This document shows, in pieces, positions 44,758-55,361 of a stretch of 64,000 nt of DNA. The first letter of the stretch is position 1. The number at the start of each line of letters is the position of its first letter. The DNA is taken from contig NZ_CP016076.1 in NCBI RefSeq assembly GCF_001941625.1, positions 7,052,001-7,116,000 on the forward strand. The letters run 5' to 3'. The notes beneath the pieces were generated by a model, which searched no databases, had not been told where the DNA came from, and saw only the letters and a program-made list of their open reading frames with translations. This stretch comes from Actinoalloteichus fjordicus (lineage in GTDB: Bacteria > Actinomycetota > Actinomycetes > Mycobacteriales > Pseudonocardiaceae). A program made the translations under genes and the position numbers.

Positions 44758-45306
44758 ATGCCCACGTCATCCGGTCGTTCCGGCGGTGCGAAGCCGCGAC
44801 GCCGGAACCGGAGGCGACGTCGGCGCCTCCATACCGTGGACGAGACGTCCGCAGGCGGGCTGGTGCTCGACGCGGCGAAAGCGAACGCTGCGATCATTGG
44901 ACGGCTGGATCGACGGGGCAGACTGCTCTGGTCGCTTCCCAAGGGGCATCTTGAGGCGGGCGAGACCTCGCAACAGGCCGCCATCCGGGAAGTGGCCGAG
45001 GAGACGGGCATCCGTGGCACGGTCCTGGCTCCGCTGGGGACGATCGACTACTGGTTCGTCGCCGAGGATCGACGCGTGCACAAGACGGTGCATCACTTCG
45101 TGATCGAGGCCGTCGGTGGTGAGCTTTCCGACGAGGACGTGGAGGTCACCGAGGTGGCATGGGTGCCGCTTGGTGAGCTGAATGAACGACTGGCATACGC
45201 CGATGAGCGCAAGCTGGTCCGCAGGCTCGACCAGGTACTGACCGAGCTGGACGCCGCGACCGACCGGTCGTGGTCGATCCGTCCGGCAGGCACGGAGCAA
45301 GGGTGA
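44758..45306 (+). CDS. NUDIX hydrolase
   Basis: 182 residues. After an Arg-rich N-terminus (residues 10-24), the NUDIX box spans about residues 63-85 with all key residues (G-x5-E-x7-REVAEETG). It should hydrolyse a nucleoside-diphosphate-linked substrate; the mycobacterial counterpart in this position is MutT4. TACCAT 6 bases before the ATG indicates a leaderless transcript. It overlaps the next gene by 4 bases. Confidence 0.93.
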   Translation: MPTSSGRSGGAKPRRRNRRRRRRLHTVDETSAGGLVLDAAKANAAIIGRLDRRGRLLWSLPKGHLEAGETSQQAAIREVAEETGIRGTVLAPLGTIDYWFVAEDRRVHKTVHHFVIEAVGGELSDEDVEVTEVAWVPLGELNERLAYADERKLVRRLDQVLTELDAATDRSWSIRPAGTEQG

Positions 45307-48080
45307 GACGACACATCGACCACCGCAGAGGCGGGACTCGACTCCTGCGCGCCGCGTTGGCCGCGCTCGTCACGGCGCCGCTGGTGTTGGCAGGCGCCGT
45401 GCGCCCCGCAGCGGCTCAGCCCGACGAGACGCTCGCCGAACTCCACATCGACGCGCTGGAGCCCCGAGTGGTCGTCGAGGACGGCGACCAGCTGCTCCGG
45501 ATCACCGGAACCCTCACGAACACCAGTGACCGAAGCATCGCGGAGATCTCGGTCCGGGCACAGCGCGGTGAACCGCTGCGCACGACCGACGAGACGCTGG
45601 CCTCGCTCCGAGGCGGTTCCGAGACCAACAGCGGCTCCTCGGAGTTCATGCCCGTCGCCTCGCCGTTGGATTCAGGAGAGAGCACCGAGTTCACCGTGAG
45701 CGTCCCCGTCAGCGGAGCGGACGGGCTGCAGATCAGCGAACCCGGCGTCTATCCGCTGCTGATGAACGTCAACGGGATGCCGGACTATGGGAATCAGGCC
45801 CGCATCGCGACCGCTGATCTGCTGCTGCCCGTGCTGGGCGTGCCCGGCGGTGCGTCGGCGGAGCCGTCGGTGCAGCCTGCGACGACGCTGATCTGGCCAC
45901 TGGCCGACGAGCCGAGGGTGATTCGCAACGGCGCCGACGGCGAGACGGTTCTCACCGACGACGAGCTCGCCTCCTCGCTGGTCGGGGACGGCAGGCTCGC
46001 CATGCTGCTGAACGCGATGAGCGACTCCGTCCCACCCGCCTCCGAGCTGTCGCGATCGATCTGTTTCGCGGTCGACCCCGACCTGCTGGTGACGGTCGAC
46101 GCCATGCAGGACGGGTATCAGGTCCGCTCGGGCACGGGCGAGCTGGTGGACGGCGTGGGGGCCGCTGCGGCAGGCGTCTGGCTGCATCGCCTGCGGGACG
46201 TCGCACAGGGCCGATGCCTGGTGGCGATGCCCTACGCCGACGCCGATCTGGTCGCCCTGTCCAGGGCCGACCGTCCCGACCTGATCGAGCTGGCGTTGGA
46301 CCGAGGCGCGACCGTGGTGGAAGAGGTCGTGGGCACCCGGCCGATGGAGAACCTCGTCTGGCCTGCCGACGGCGTGTTGGACGAGCAGACCCTCGACACG
46401 CTGGTCGAGGCGGGCGTCACCTCGACGCTGCTGCATCCGCGCAGCCTCGCCGAGGCACCACCGCAGCTCACCAGCACGAGCGTCCAGACGACGGTCGAGA
46501 CGGAGACCCCGCCCGTCGCGATACAGCTCGATCCCCTCGTCGGCGACGTGCTCGCGGGCTCGACCACCACGGGGTGGCGTCCGCAGAGCATGGTGGCGGC
46601 AGCCGGTTCCACCGTGCCGCCCGGCGTGCGCGATCCGCTTCAGGACGTGCTGAGCATGCTGGCGTTCCGCGCCATCGGCGACAGCAGCGCAGCACCCGCG
46701 ACCCGCATGGTGATCGCACCGCCACGTCGCTGGCAACCGGAGGCCGAGGATCTGTCGATCCTGATCGGCGAGCTGGGCAGGCTGTTCGAGTCGGGACTGG
46801 CGGTGCCCGCACCGCTGGCCGAGGGCCTCGACGCCCCGGAGGGCACCAGTGCGCTGAGCTACCCGCCGGAGGCGGGCGCAGCGGAGCTTCAGCCGTCGGT
46901 GTCGGCCGAGGTGTCCCGCGCGGCGACGCTGGTCCAGGAGTTCGAGTCGGCGATGAGCGCGGACCCCTCCGTCCCGCCGGAGTCCCGCACCGAGCCGGTG
47001 GACCTCGTGCAACCCGTCGAACTCGGCCTGCTGCGCGGCATGTCCAGCAGCCTGCGCGGCAACGAGCAGGCTGCGATGAACGTCGTGAATCGTGCGGTCG
47101 ACGAGCTGAGCAGGCTGCGGGACCGGGTCCAGGTCAACGACCCCGGCATCCCGCTGTCCCTCGCCGCCTCCGACAGTCCGCTGCCGTTGTCGGTCACCAA
47201 CGACCTGCCGGTGGACATCCGGGTCCAGGTGACGCTGGAGAACTCGCCGGGACTTCGCGCGGCGAGCGTGCAGGAATTCGCCGTCCCCGCGCACAACTCC
47301 CGGGCCATCCGGGTCCCCGCCGAGGTCAGCCGCTCCGGGCAGTTCACCACCGACGTCGCGCTGCGCACCCCCGACGGCACCGAACTGGGCAGCCCGGTGC
47401 GCTTCGTCGTCATGTCGACCGCCTACGGCACGCTGACGCTGATCCTCACCATCGTCGCGGGCGCCACGCTGATCCTCCTGGTCACCTACCGTCTCGTCCG
47501 TCGCATCCGCGCCGGTCGAGCAGGAGGCCCGGTCGACACGGAGGACGCGAACGCCCGAAAGCCGCCAGAAGGGGCCGAGGAGTCTGCGGGGTCCGAGAGC
47601 GACCGCGGACCTTCGGAGTCCGGGACGTCATCGGACACCGACGATGCACGTCCCGACGGATCGGATGCCCACGAGTCGGATGCCCGGGGATCGGATGCCG
47701 ATGGATCGGCCGCTCCCCGGTCGCACAGCGACGGATCGGCCGCCGATGAGTCAGACACCAAGGGATTAGACACCGAGGGATTAGACACCGGCGGATCAGC
47801 CGAGGAGACGTCCGATGGGAGGCACCAGGGACGATCGGCAGACGCCGGGTCGTCCGTGAGCAGGCCGTCCGAGCCGGGATCGGCAGGCGTCCACTCGGCT
47901 GACGCGACCTCATCGGATCCGCAGGCATCGGATGCCGCGTCCGCCGACTCGGCCGCAGCGAACGAGGACGAGTCGCGCTCGACGACCGAGACCTGGCTCT
48001 CGGCCGAACGGGCCGGGGTCGGTTCGGACGAGCCGGGCACGCGGCGCGGGGCGACGAGCGGCAAGAGATCCGGTGAGTGA
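45303..48080 (+). CDS. DUF6049 membrane-anchored extracellular protein
   Basis: 925 residues from the GTG at 45303, overlapping the NUDIX stop. A signal peptide ([20 protein letters not shown], cleavage near AAAQP) precedes a large extracellular part. One membrane helix at about residues 708-730 ([19 protein letters not shown]) is followed by a cytoplasmic tail of nearly 200 residues, rich in Ser, Asp and Gly in short repeats such as GSDADGSAA and [10 protein letters not shown]. It corresponds by position to Rv3909, between NUDIX and murJ, and probably works with MurJ in envelope assembly. Enzymatic activity is not apparent. Confidence 0.88.
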   Translation: MRRHIDHRRGGTRLLRAALAALVTAPLVLAGAVRPAAAQPDETLAELHIDALEPRVVVEDGDQLLRITGTLTNTSDRSIAEISVRAQRGEPLRTTDETLASLRGGSETNSGSSEFMPVASPLDSGESTEFTVSVPVSGADGLQISEPGVYPLLMNVNGMPDYGNQARIATADLLLPVLGVPGGASAEPSVQPATTLIWPLADEPRVIRNGADGETVLTDDELASSLVGDGRLAMLLNAMSDSVPPASELSRSICFAVDPDLLVTVDAMQDGYQVRSGTGELVDGVGAAAAGVWLHRLRDVAQGRCLVAMPYADADLVALSRADRPDLIELALDRGATVVEEVVGTRPMENLVWPADGVLDEQTLDTLVEAGVTSTLLHPRSLAEAPPQLTSTSVQTTVETETPPVAIQLDPLVGDVLAGSTTTGWRPQSMVAAAGSTVPPGVRDPLQDVLSMLAFRAIGDSSAAPATRMVIAPPRRWQPEAEDLSILIGELGRLFESGLAVPAPLAEGLDAPEGTSALSYPPEAGAAELQPSVSAEVSRAATLVQEFESAMSADPSVPPESRTEPVDLVQPVELGLLRGMSSSLRGNEQAAMNVVNRAVDELSRLRDRVQVNDPGIPLSLAASDSPLPLSVTNDLPVDIRVQVTLENSPGLRAASVQEFAVPAHNSRAIRVPAEVSRSGQFTTDVALRTPDGTELGSPVRFVVMSTAYGTLTLILTIVAGATLILLVTYRLVRRIRAGRAGGPVDTEDANARKPPEGAEESAGSESDRGPSESGTSSDTDDARPDGSDAHESDARGSDADGSAAPRSHSDGSAADESDTKGLDTEGLDTGGSAEETSDGRHQGRSADAGSSVSRPSEPGSAGVHSADATSSDPQASDAASADSAAANEDESRSTTETWLSAERAGVGSDEPGTRRGATSGKRSGE

Positions 48081-48179
48081 CCACGCCGATCGACTGGTTC
48101 TCCTGACCGCCGAGCGCGAGCATGGTGAACTGACGGCTCGCGACGGCAGACGGGCCGCCGGGCCGTCCGGCGAGGAGAC

Positions 48180-50426
48180 GTGGTGAACCAGGACGACGAG
48201 GAGACCACCCGGTTCGACGGTCCGCTGTATCCGCCGGGTGGTCCTCGGCGGCGAGGCAGGCCGGGCCCGCCGCCGGAGGACTCCTCGCGACCTGACCTGC
48301 GGGCGACGCCGCCCGAACCGTTCAGAAGTCAGCGACGACCACCACCTGTACCCCCGTCGCAGCCTCGGCTGCGACCCGACCACGCATCGGAGCCCGCTTT
48401 GCGGCCGGAGCACCAGGGGCGCCCGGCGCCTGGACCAGCACAGCCGACCTCGGCATCGGCGCACCATGCGCCGGGATCACAGCCGAACATCCGTCGTGAT
48501 CTGCCGCCGGGCACGCACGCTCGACAGGACCCGGCGACGACCCACGACCTCGGGCAGGCGGGCGGTCTCGACCAGGAGCGCACGCGACAGGCCGCCTCCG
48601 ACGCCGCTCGTCGGGCCGCTGCGGGCGCGGCACGCGCTGCCGCACCCGGCGGCCCGCGCGGTGCCCGAGGCGCCGACCTGGACCGAACCAGGGCGATTCC
48701 GGTGGTCGATCCGGTCGACCCCGTCGACCCGGAGCAGACCACGCAGATGTCGCCGGTCGCGGTGGTCGCGGATCGGGAGGCAGGCGAAGCCGTCACGGAC
48801 GTGACCGCGACCGACGAGCCGCAGAAGAAGGCCGGGAAGTCGCTGCTCAAGGCAAGCGGCACGATGGCTATCGCCACCCTGATCAGCCGGATCACCGGCT
48901 TCCTGTGGAAGGCGATGCTGGCGTGGGTCGTCGGCCTCGGTCTGATCAACGACTCGTTCACCGTGGCCAACAACCTGCCGACCATCATCACCGAGCTGCT
49001 GCTCGGCGGGGTGCTGACCAGCATCGTCGTGCCGGTGCTGGTGCGGGCGCAGAAGGAGGACTCGGACGGCGGACTGGCCTACACCCAGCGGCTGGTGACA
49101 CTGGCGACCGTCATCCTGGGCGTCGGCACCCTGCTCTCGGTGATCGCCGCGCCCCTGCTGACCGCCGTCTACGTCAGCGGCGGCGAGACCCAGGCCAACC
49201 GTGCCCTGGTCACGGCGTTCGCCTACCTGCTGCTGCCCCAGATCCTGTTCTACGGGCTGAGTGCGCTGCTGATGGCGATCCTCCAGTCCAAGCAGGTGTT
49301 CGGACCGCCTGCCTGGGCCCCGGTGGTGAACAACGTCGTGATCATCGGAACCATCCTGGTGTACTGGATGCTGCCCGGTGACATCGTGGTCGACCCGGTT
49401 CGGATGACCGACGCGCATCTGCTCGTGCTGGGCGTCGGCGTCACGCTGGGCGTGGTCGCACAGGCCGCCATCCTGATCCCCGCGCTCCGCCGCAGCGGCT
49501 TCCGGCCAGCGTGGCGGTGGGGCTGGGACTCTCGGCTCAGCGAGTTCGGCGGCCTGGCGGCCTGGGTGATCGGCTACGCGCTGGTCGGGATGCTCGGCGT
49601 CATCGCGCTGACCAGGGTGGCCACCGCCTACGAGGGCAGCCTGGCGATCTACCAGAACGCGTGGCTGCTGTTGCAGCTGCCCTACGGCGTCATCGGGTTC
49701 TCGATCATGACGGCGGTCCTGCCCAGAATGAGTCGGGCCGCCGCCGACGAGGACTACGACCGACTCAAGGCAGACCTCTCGCTGGGCGCCCGGCTCTGCA
49801 CGCTGATCCTGCTGCCGATGAGCGTGTTGATGACGGTCTTCGGCACCCAGATCGGCATCTCGCTGTTCTCGCTCGGCGAGGGAGCGGGTGGCGCGGGCAG
49901 GTTGGGGCAGGCCCTGGTCGTCTCGGCGTTCGGCCTGCTGCCCTACGCGATCACGATGCTCCAGCTTCGGGTGTTCTACGCGATGAAGGACTCGCGAACC
50001 CCCACCCTGATCCTCGCCATCATGACGGCGATCAAGGTGCCGCTGCTCTATCTCTGCCCGGTGCTGCTGGACGACGAACAGGTCGTCCTCGGCATCACCT
50101 TCGTGAACTCCTTCACCTTCGTCATCGGCTGGGTCATCGGCGAGATCTGGCTGCGCAGCAGGATCGGCAAGCTGGGCAACCGGGCGTTGTGGATCACGCT
50201 GGGCAAGGCGGCGATGGCATCGATCTGGGGCGGCGGCGCCGCGCTGCTCGCCGCACAGGGCGTCGGCGCGCTGATGCCGCAGGCGGACGGCGCAGGCACG
50301 GCCTGGGTTCAGCTCATCGTCGGTTCCGTGCTCTGCCTGATCGTCACCCTCGGCTTCATGCTGTTGCTGAAGGTGCGGGAGCTCGATCCGCTGATGAAGC
50401 GAGTACGAAGGATGGCAGGACGGTAA
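48180..50426 (+). CDS. murJ: Lipid II flippase MurJ with long N-terminal cytoplasmic extension
   Basis: 748 residues. After about 215 Pro/Arg-rich, probably disordered cytoplasmic residues, the MOP-family core begins (ASGTMAIATLISRITGFLWK) with about 14 membrane segments. It flips lipid II for peptidoglycan synthesis. In Mycobacterium tuberculosis the same gene also encodes a pseudokinase and an extracellular domain; here these are in a separate downstream gene. GTG at 48180 or 48183 follows a GAGGAGA site. The following gene starts 227 bases later. Confidence 0.92.
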   Translation: MVNQDDEETTRFDGPLYPPGGPRRRGRPGPPPEDSSRPDLRATPPEPFRSQRRPPPVPPSQPRLRPDHASEPALRPEHQGRPAPGPAQPTSASAHHAPGSQPNIRRDLPPGTHARQDPATTHDLGQAGGLDQERTRQAASDAARRAAAGAARAAAPGGPRGARGADLDRTRAIPVVDPVDPVDPEQTTQMSPVAVVADREAGEAVTDVTATDEPQKKAGKSLLKASGTMAIATLISRITGFLWKAMLAWVVGLGLINDSFTVANNLPTIITELLLGGVLTSIVVPVLVRAQKEDSDGGLAYTQRLVTLATVILGVGTLLSVIAAPLLTAVYVSGGETQANRALVTAFAYLLLPQILFYGLSALLMAILQSKQVFGPPAWAPVVNNVVIIGTILVYWMLPGDIVVDPVRMTDAHLLVLGVGVTLGVVAQAAILIPALRRSGFRPAWRWGWDSRLSEFGGLAAWVIGYALVGMLGVIALTRVATAYEGSLAIYQNAWLLLQLPYGVIGFSIMTAVLPRMSRAAADEDYDRLKADLSLGARLCTLILLPMSVLMTVFGTQIGISLFSLGEGAGGAGRLGQALVVSAFGLLPYAITMLQLRVFYAMKDSRTPTLILAIMTAIKVPLLYLCPVLLDDEQVVLGITFVNSFTFVIGWVIGEIWLRSRIGKLGNRALWITLGKAAMASIWGGGAALLAAQGVGALMPQADGAGTAWVQLIVGSVLCLIVTLGFMLLLKVRELDPLMKRVRRMAGR

Positions 50427-50653
50427 CGATTGACCTGCCTCACACGTATATGGGACGGGGAAGCAACCTCGCACCCCCTTCAGTACGTCCCTCCCAGTGT
50501 TGGAACCGCCCTTCGCCACACGGGTGTACTCCGAACAATGACGTGCTGGTGGCAACTCGATGACAGCCGACTTCCCGTACTCTCGGACGCGAGTCTCTCC
50601 AAGGCGCGCCTGCCGAGGCCTCCGCTGTCCGGGGAGTGGGTGGACCAGGAGAA

Positions 50654-52276
50654 ATGACCGTGAGCGGCAAGCCGACGGAGTACATCGCACCGAACCGGAA
50701 GGACATCGGTCAGGGCGTTGAGGATGCTGGGCTGGCCCCGGGCACCGTGCTCGGCGACGGCCGCTACCGCCTGATCGGCAACGTAGGGCAGGACGTGCGG
50801 GGTGGCGCGCAGCTGTGGCGGGCCAAGGACTCCGCGCTCGGCCGCGACGTCGCGCTGACCATCCTGGTCGGCGATCGAAGTGACACGCAGGTCAACGCGC
50901 GGGCCAGACGGGCGTTGGAACGCGCGATGCACGCGGCGAGCTTCCACTGCGTCGGCGCGGCCCGCGTGCTCGACGTGATCAGTGCCAAACACGGACTCGC
51001 CGAGTCGGATCGCGTCCTCGGCATCGTGGTGGCCGAGTGGACGCACGGCACGGACCTCGCCGAGCTGGTCAAGGACAACCCCGTGCCGCCCGCCACCGCG
51101 GCCCGGCTGCTTCAGTCGCTGGCCGTGGCCGTGGAGACCGCGCATCACGTCGGCCTCGTGCTCGGCATCGACCACCCGCAGCGCATCCGGGTGAGCGCCG
51201 ACGGCGAGCTGCGGTTCGCCTTCCCCGGCGTCCGGCCGGAGGCGAGCGCCACCGACGACGTCCGAGGTCTCGGCGCGGTGCTGTTCTACCTGCTCACCGG
51301 CCGGTGGCCGCTGGCAGAAGCGCCGGAAGGCGTCCCGACGGTGCAGATGCAGAAGGACGGCGTGCCCGTCACACCGCGGTCGCTGCGCCCGATCGTGCCG
51401 CTGGAGCTGTCGAACGCGGCGGTGAAGGCGCTGGCCGGCCCGGACAGCACGATCAACACCGGCGGCATCCGCACCGCAGCCGCGATGATCCCGGTCCTCG
51501 AGCGCGCTGCGGCGACCGAGGACTCCGGCACGAACGTGATGCACCAGTCGCCGATCGGCAACCCCGCTCCCGAGAACGACGTCTGGCGGGAGCGCGATCC
51601 CGAGCCGGACCAGGCCCGCAAGCGCAAGCTGAGCGTGGGCATGGCGATTCTGGGCGTCGCCACGCTGCTGATCGTCGGCTGGCTCGGCTTCCAGGTCGCG
51701 CAGATGTTCGCCCCCGGCGGCAGCAGCAGCGCGCAGAACTCGATCCTCCCCAGTGGCGTCACCGAGGACGGCGAGGGCGGGGACGACGAGGAGGAGCCGG
51801 ACAGCGGTCCGCCGGTCGCGGCGGGGCCGATCACCCCGGCCGGTGCGGCGGAGTGGCAGCCGCCCGGTGCGACCCTGGACCATCCGAATCGAGCGGGCGA
51901 TGCGATCGACGGCGACGCATCGACGGCGTGGACCACTTCGGCATACTTCGAATCCTTCGACAGCGACCGCGCCTATAAGCCGGGCGTTGGTCTGATGGTC
52001 TCCTTCTCTGAGGCCACTCGACTAGCTCAGGCGACCGTGAATTCCCCGAGTGCCGGCGGGGTCATCGAGATCCGCAGCTCACCGACCGCCACACCGGGCA
52101 GCGTCGACGAGACGACGCTGCTCGGCACGCTGAGCCTTTCCGGCGGCGACACCAGCCTCGACTTCGACGAGGTCGTCGAAGGTCAGCACATCTTGCTCTG
52201 GGTCACCGGGATCGTGCCGGTCGACGGCGGCTATCAGACGCGAATCAACGAGGTGACCTTCCAGACAGCCGAGTGA
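50654..52276 (+). CDS. Membrane pseudokinase with extracellular beta-sandwich (MurJ partner)
   Basis: 540 residues. Residues 40-280 have the outline of a Ser/Thr kinase, but the catalytic motifs are lost: the VAxK lysine region reads DVALTILVG, the HRD loop reads GIDHPQRIRV, and DFG is absent. One membrane helix lies near 328-349, followed by an acidic linker and a C-terminal discoidin-like domain (about 395-540). In mycobacteria this architecture is fused to MurJ and binds FhaA after phosphorylation by PknB. Here it is a free-standing protein directly after murJ. ATG with an AGGAGA site. Confidence 0.88.
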   Translation: MTVSGKPTEYIAPNRKDIGQGVEDAGLAPGTVLGDGRYRLIGNVGQDVRGGAQLWRAKDSALGRDVALTILVGDRSDTQVNARARRALERAMHAASFHCVGAARVLDVISAKHGLAESDRVLGIVVAEWTHGTDLAELVKDNPVPPATAARLLQSLAVAVETAHHVGLVLGIDHPQRIRVSADGELRFAFPGVRPEASATDDVRGLGAVLFYLLTGRWPLAEAPEGVPTVQMQKDGVPVTPRSLRPIVPLELSNAAVKALAGPDSTINTGGIRTAAAMIPVLERAAATEDSGTNVMHQSPIGNPAPENDVWRERDPEPDQARKRKLSVGMAILGVATLLIVGWLGFQVAQMFAPGGSSSAQNSILPSGVTEDGEGGDDEEEPDSGPPVAAGPITPAGAAEWQPPGATLDHPNRAGDAIDGDASTAWTTSAYFESFDSDRAYKPGVGLMVSFSEATRLAQATVNSPSAGGVIEIRSSPTATPGSVDETTLLGTLSLSGGDTSLDFDEVVEGQHILLWVTGIVPVDGGYQTRINEVTFQTAE

Positions 52277-52388
52277 GTCGGTAGGCCTTCGGCGAACCGA
52301 GGGAAGAGGACAAGGATCGCCGCTGCGACGGAAATCGACCGACCGTGCGCACAAGGGGCCGTGAGGTGACTGCCGCTATCCTCGGCGT

Positions 52389-53006
52389 GTGACAGCCCCA
52401 GCAAGTTCGGACGCCGACCTCATAGCGGCCCACGCAAGCGGGGATCCACACGCATTCACTGAGCTGGTCCGGCGGCACCGTGACCGCCTGTGGGCGGTGG
52501 CGCTGCGCACCATGCGAGACCCGGAGGACGCCGCCGACGCCCTTCAGGACGCCCTGATCTCCGCCTTCCGGGCAGCATCCTCGTTCCGCGCCGAGTCCAA
52601 GGTGACCACGTGGTTACACCGCATCGTGGTGAATGCGTGTCTGGACCGCATCAGACGTAAACAGAGCAGACCGGTCGTCCCGCTGCCGGAGGCGGGCCCC
52701 AACGAGCCCGCCATCACACGGGACGCCATAGCCGAGCAGGAGACCAGGCTCGCGGTGAACGATGCCCTCGCCGAATTGCCCGTGGAGCAGCGCTCCGCGA
52801 TCGTGCTGGTGGACGTGGAGGGTTACTCCGTGGCGGAGACCGCCCAGATCCTCGGGATCGCCGAGGGCACGGTGAAGAGCCGCTGTGCCCGGGGTCGCAC
52901 CCGCCTGGCGAAACTTCTCGGGCATCTCAGGAACCCCGATGCAGTTGCGAACGTCCCATCTGATGACATCGCTCGCCAGCAGCGACGCACTCGGGAGGGA
53001 CGATGA
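52389..53006 (+). CDS. sigM: ECF sigma factor SigM
   Basis: 205 residues. Region 2 (RTMRDPEDAADALQDALISAFRAA split by the core) and region 4 (VEGYSVAETAQILGIAEGTVKSR is in its C-terminal part) are intact, with no extra domains, as for ECF factors. Position before an anti-sigma gene and trxBA matches Rv3911 (SigM). The GTG start has a TATCCT box 6 bases upstream, suggesting a leaderless message. It should activate envelope or secretion genes when released from its anti-sigma partner. Confidence 0.92.
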   Translation: MTAPASSDADLIAAHASGDPHAFTELVRRHRDRLWAVALRTMRDPEDAADALQDALISAFRAASSFRAESKVTTWLHRIVVNACLDRIRRKQSRPVVPLPEAGPNEPAITRDAIAEQETRLAVNDALAELPVEQRSAIVLVDVEGYSVAETAQILGIAEGTVKSRCARGRTRLAKLLGHLRNPDAVANVPSDDIARQQRRTREGR

Positions 53007-53890
53007 CCGGCAGTGAGTGGGAAGGGCGTGGGCTCGACCCCACCAGCGGGTCACGGCCCGATCCGGACGACGGAGCCGCGTGGTCACTCGACCTCTTGGC
53101 GGATCTGCACGCCGGAGCACTCGACGACGAGACCGCGGCACGGCTGAGACCGCGCGCCGAGTCCGATTCCGATGCGACGGCCCTGTTCGCGGCGTTGGAC
53201 GCCACCCAGGCGGAGCTGCGTGACCTGCCGCCCGTGCCGCCGATGCCCGCGGCCTTCGCAGACCGGCTGGACGCGGCCCTGGCCCGCGAGGCCGCCGCCA
53301 TGTTCGGCCCGACTCGGGCCGTTCCGGCGACGGTGACGGAACTACCGTCCGCTCCGCCGGAACGAGGCGCTGCGCAGACGGAGGCGCCGCAGGGCCAGCC
53401 TGCGCCGATCGTCGACCTCGATGCGGTCCGGCGACGCCGACGACGCAACGCGGGCTGGGGTGCGGGCCTGCTGGTGGCGGCGGCAGCGGTGGTGAGCGTG
53501 GTCGCGATCAATCTGCCGTCGAACACCTCGCCCGGCACGCCGATGGCGGATGAGACCCAGGGCGAGGCACCGCCGGGGTCCGCGCAGCCGCCGCTGGCAC
53601 TGGGCGGGCAGGACGACCTGAACGCGCTCGGCACGGGCGACATCGCGGGACTGCTCGAGGTCGAGGAGTACGGCTCGCTCGGTGACGAGGACGCGCTGCT
53701 GTCGTGCCTGGCGGCGGGCGGCATTCCCGACGCCAACGTCCTCGGCTCGCGTGAGGCGGAGCTGGGCGGGCAGGCGGGCTTGATGGTCATCCTCGGCGAA
53801 GGCTTCAACCAGTTCCGCGTCGTGGTGGTCTCGGAAGACTGCGCGCAGGGCGACTCCGAGTTCCTCGGGGACACCACGATCGGAGGCTGA
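53003..53890 (+). CDS. Membrane anti-sigma factor of SigM
   Basis: 295 residues. An acidic N-terminal cytoplasmic part, a basic stretch RRRRRRNAGWG, a single membrane helix at about 148-170 (LLVAAAAVVSVVAINL), then a loosely structured extracellular part with two cysteines. It overlaps sigM by 4 bases (ATGA). By position it corresponds to Rv3912 (RsmA), which sequesters SigM; no classic zinc-binding ZAS motif is visible. Confidence 0.85.
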   Translation: MTGSEWEGRGLDPTSGSRPDPDDGAAWSLDLLADLHAGALDDETAARLRPRAESDSDATALFAALDATQAELRDLPPVPPMPAAFADRLDAALAREAAAMFGPTRAVPATVTELPSAPPERGAAQTEAPQGQPAPIVDLDAVRRRRRRNAGWGAGLLVAAAAVVSVVAINLPSNTSPGTPMADETQGEAPPGSAQPPLALGGQDDLNALGTGDIAGLLEVEEYGSLGDEDALLSCLAAGGIPDANVLGSREAELGGQAGLMVILGEGFNQFRVVVVSEDCAQGDSEFLGDTTIGG

Positions 53891-54095
53891 CCCGGCTCGG
53901 TTCCGCAAGCGGGCTCCAGGCGGCGGACAGAGCGGCGCAGGCGACCGTCCGCGTGCTCCCGGGCACACGGGGCAGCGGCGCGACGTACCGATGAGCGGAA
54001 CGACAGCCACGGCACCGGCACGAGGGGACATCGATGCGCAGGCGTCGGGTCCTTCTCGGCACGCCTGCGCCGTGGCTGCCTGCGCCGTGCGCCTG

Positions 54096-54119
54096 GGCTG
54101 CGTCAGGTGAGACGCAGCC
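54096..54119 (+). terminator. Terminator after the sigM operon
   Basis: GGCTGCGTC (54096-54104) pairs perfectly with GACGCAGCC (54111-54119) across a 6-base loop, about 200 bases after the anti-sigma stop and before the trxBA promoter. Confidence 0.55.
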
Positions 54120-54147
54120 GACGAACCGGCCTGACACGTCCGTGTCG

Positions 54148-54174
54148 GGGAACAGCCGCGCCTAGGATCGTGTT
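54148..54174 (+). promoter_or_regulatory. SigR/SigH-type promoter of trxB-trxA
   Basis: GGGAAC (54148-54153) and GTT (54172-54174) are separated by exactly 18 bases, the GGGAAT/C-N18-GTT consensus of the thiol-oxidative stress sigma factor. It lies about 100 bases upstream of trxB, whose orthologues are known members of that regulon in Streptomyces and mycobacteria. Confidence 0.65.
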
Positions 54175-54277
54175 GCACCGGATGCCGGGCTCACTCGACT
54201 TTCGGGGAGCCGGGGGCGGGCGAGGACAGGCTCGCCAGTGAGAACGGTGTACACGCGAGTCGGCGGAGGCGGCGAAG

Positions 54278-55261
54278 TTGTCCGACGTGAGAAATCTGAT
54301 CATCATCGGCTCGGGACCGGCGGGGTACACGGCTGCGGTGTACGCGGCACGGGCTCAACTCGAACCCCTGATCTTCGAGGGCACGCAGTTCGGCGGTGCC
54401 CTGATGACGACCACCGAGGTCGAGAACTACCCAGGCTTCCGCAACGGCATCATGGGCCCTGAGCTGATGGAGCAGATGCGCGCCCAGGCCGAGCGCTTCG
54501 GTGCGGAGCTGCGGCCGGAGGACGTCGAGTCCGTGTCGCTGGACGGCCCGGTGAAGACGGTGGTGGTCGACGGCACCGAGTACCGGGCCAAGGCGGTCAT
54601 CCTCGCGATGGGCGCCGCCGCGCGTTATGTGAACGTGCCGGGTGAGGAACGTCTCCTCGGCCGTGGCGTGTCCTCCTGCGCGACCTGCGACGGCTTCTTC
54701 TTCCGCGATCAGGACATCGCGGTGGTGGGCGGCGGCGACTCCGCCATGGAGGAGGCGACCTTCCTCACCCGCTTCGCGAAGTCGGTGACGATCGTGCACC
54801 GCCGCGAGGAGTTCCGTGCCTCCCGCATCATGCTGGAACGCGCCAGGGCCAACGAGAAGATCCGCTGGCGGACCAACGCCTCGGTCACCGAGGTGCTCGG
54901 CGAGACCTCGGTGAGCGGGCTCCGCCTCGTCGACACGGTGACCGGCGAAGAGTCCACCCTCGACGTGACGGCCATGTTCGTGGCGATCGGACACGACCCG
55001 CGCAGTGAGCTGGTCAAGGGACAGGTCGAAATGGACGAGGCGGGCTACGTGCGGGTCATGGAGCGCAGCACGAGCACCAACCTGACCGGGGTGTTCGCCG
55101 CAGGCGACCTCGTCGACCACACCTACCGGCAGGCCATCACCGCAGCGGGGTCCGGCTGTTCCTCGGCCATCGACGCCGAGCGCTGGCTCGCCCACCACGA
55201 GACGACGCCGGAGTCCGTCGGCGGCGGCTACGGACTCGGCGACCCGGTCCCCACGGTCTGA
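54278..55261 (+). CDS. trxB: Thioredoxin reductase
   Basis: 327 residues. It reduces thioredoxin with NADPH through FAD. The FAD motif [10 protein letters not shown] is at 11-20, the redox pair Cys134-x-x-Cys137 lies in [10 protein letters not shown], and the NADPH motif [10 protein letters not shown] follows. The start is TTG at 54278 with GGAGGC just before; a GTG three codons later is possible. It precedes trxA by 100 bases, and both probably respond to disulfide stress through the SigR-type promoter. Confidence 0.96.
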   Translation: MSDVRNLIIIGSGPAGYTAAVYAARAQLEPLIFEGTQFGGALMTTTEVENYPGFRNGIMGPELMEQMRAQAERFGAELRPEDVESVSLDGPVKTVVVDGTEYRAKAVILAMGAAARYVNVPGEERLLGRGVSSCATCDGFFFRDQDIAVVGGGDSAMEEATFLTRFAKSVTIVHRREEFRASRIMLERARANEKIRWRTNASVTEVLGETSVSGLRLVDTVTGEESTLDVTAMFVAIGHDPRSELVKGQVEMDEAGYVRVMERSTSTNLTGVFAAGDLVDHTYRQAITAAGSGCSSAIDAERWLAHHETTPESVGGGYGLGDPVPTV

Positions 55262-55361
55262 TCGACCGCACCCGGCGGACCACGCGACACGACGTGATCG
55301 ACAACGGCACCGGCAGGGCTGCTTCGCCCGGCCGCGACCAGCACACACGCTAGGAGAGACC

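Larger units (their letters stand above)
53891..54277. promoter_or_regulatory. 387-base region with terminator and trxBA promoter
   Basis: It carries no supported gene. The left part holds the hairpin at 54096-54119 (listed separately), the right part a SigR/SigH-type promoter at 54148-54174. A further inverted repeat GACACG-tc-CGTGTC lies at 54133-54146, between them. Confidence 0.6.

Noticed and set aside
48477-50690. Long open frame on the minus strand opposite murJ (about 737 codons)
   Set aside because: It is the mirror of a GC-rich coding frame. The translation is His/Gln/Arg-rich with no domain, while the plus strand encodes a clear MurJ.
52604-52620. CCACGTGG-containing segment in sigM as a parS site
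   Set aside because: It shares only the CACGTG centre and lacks the TTT/AAA arms of parS.
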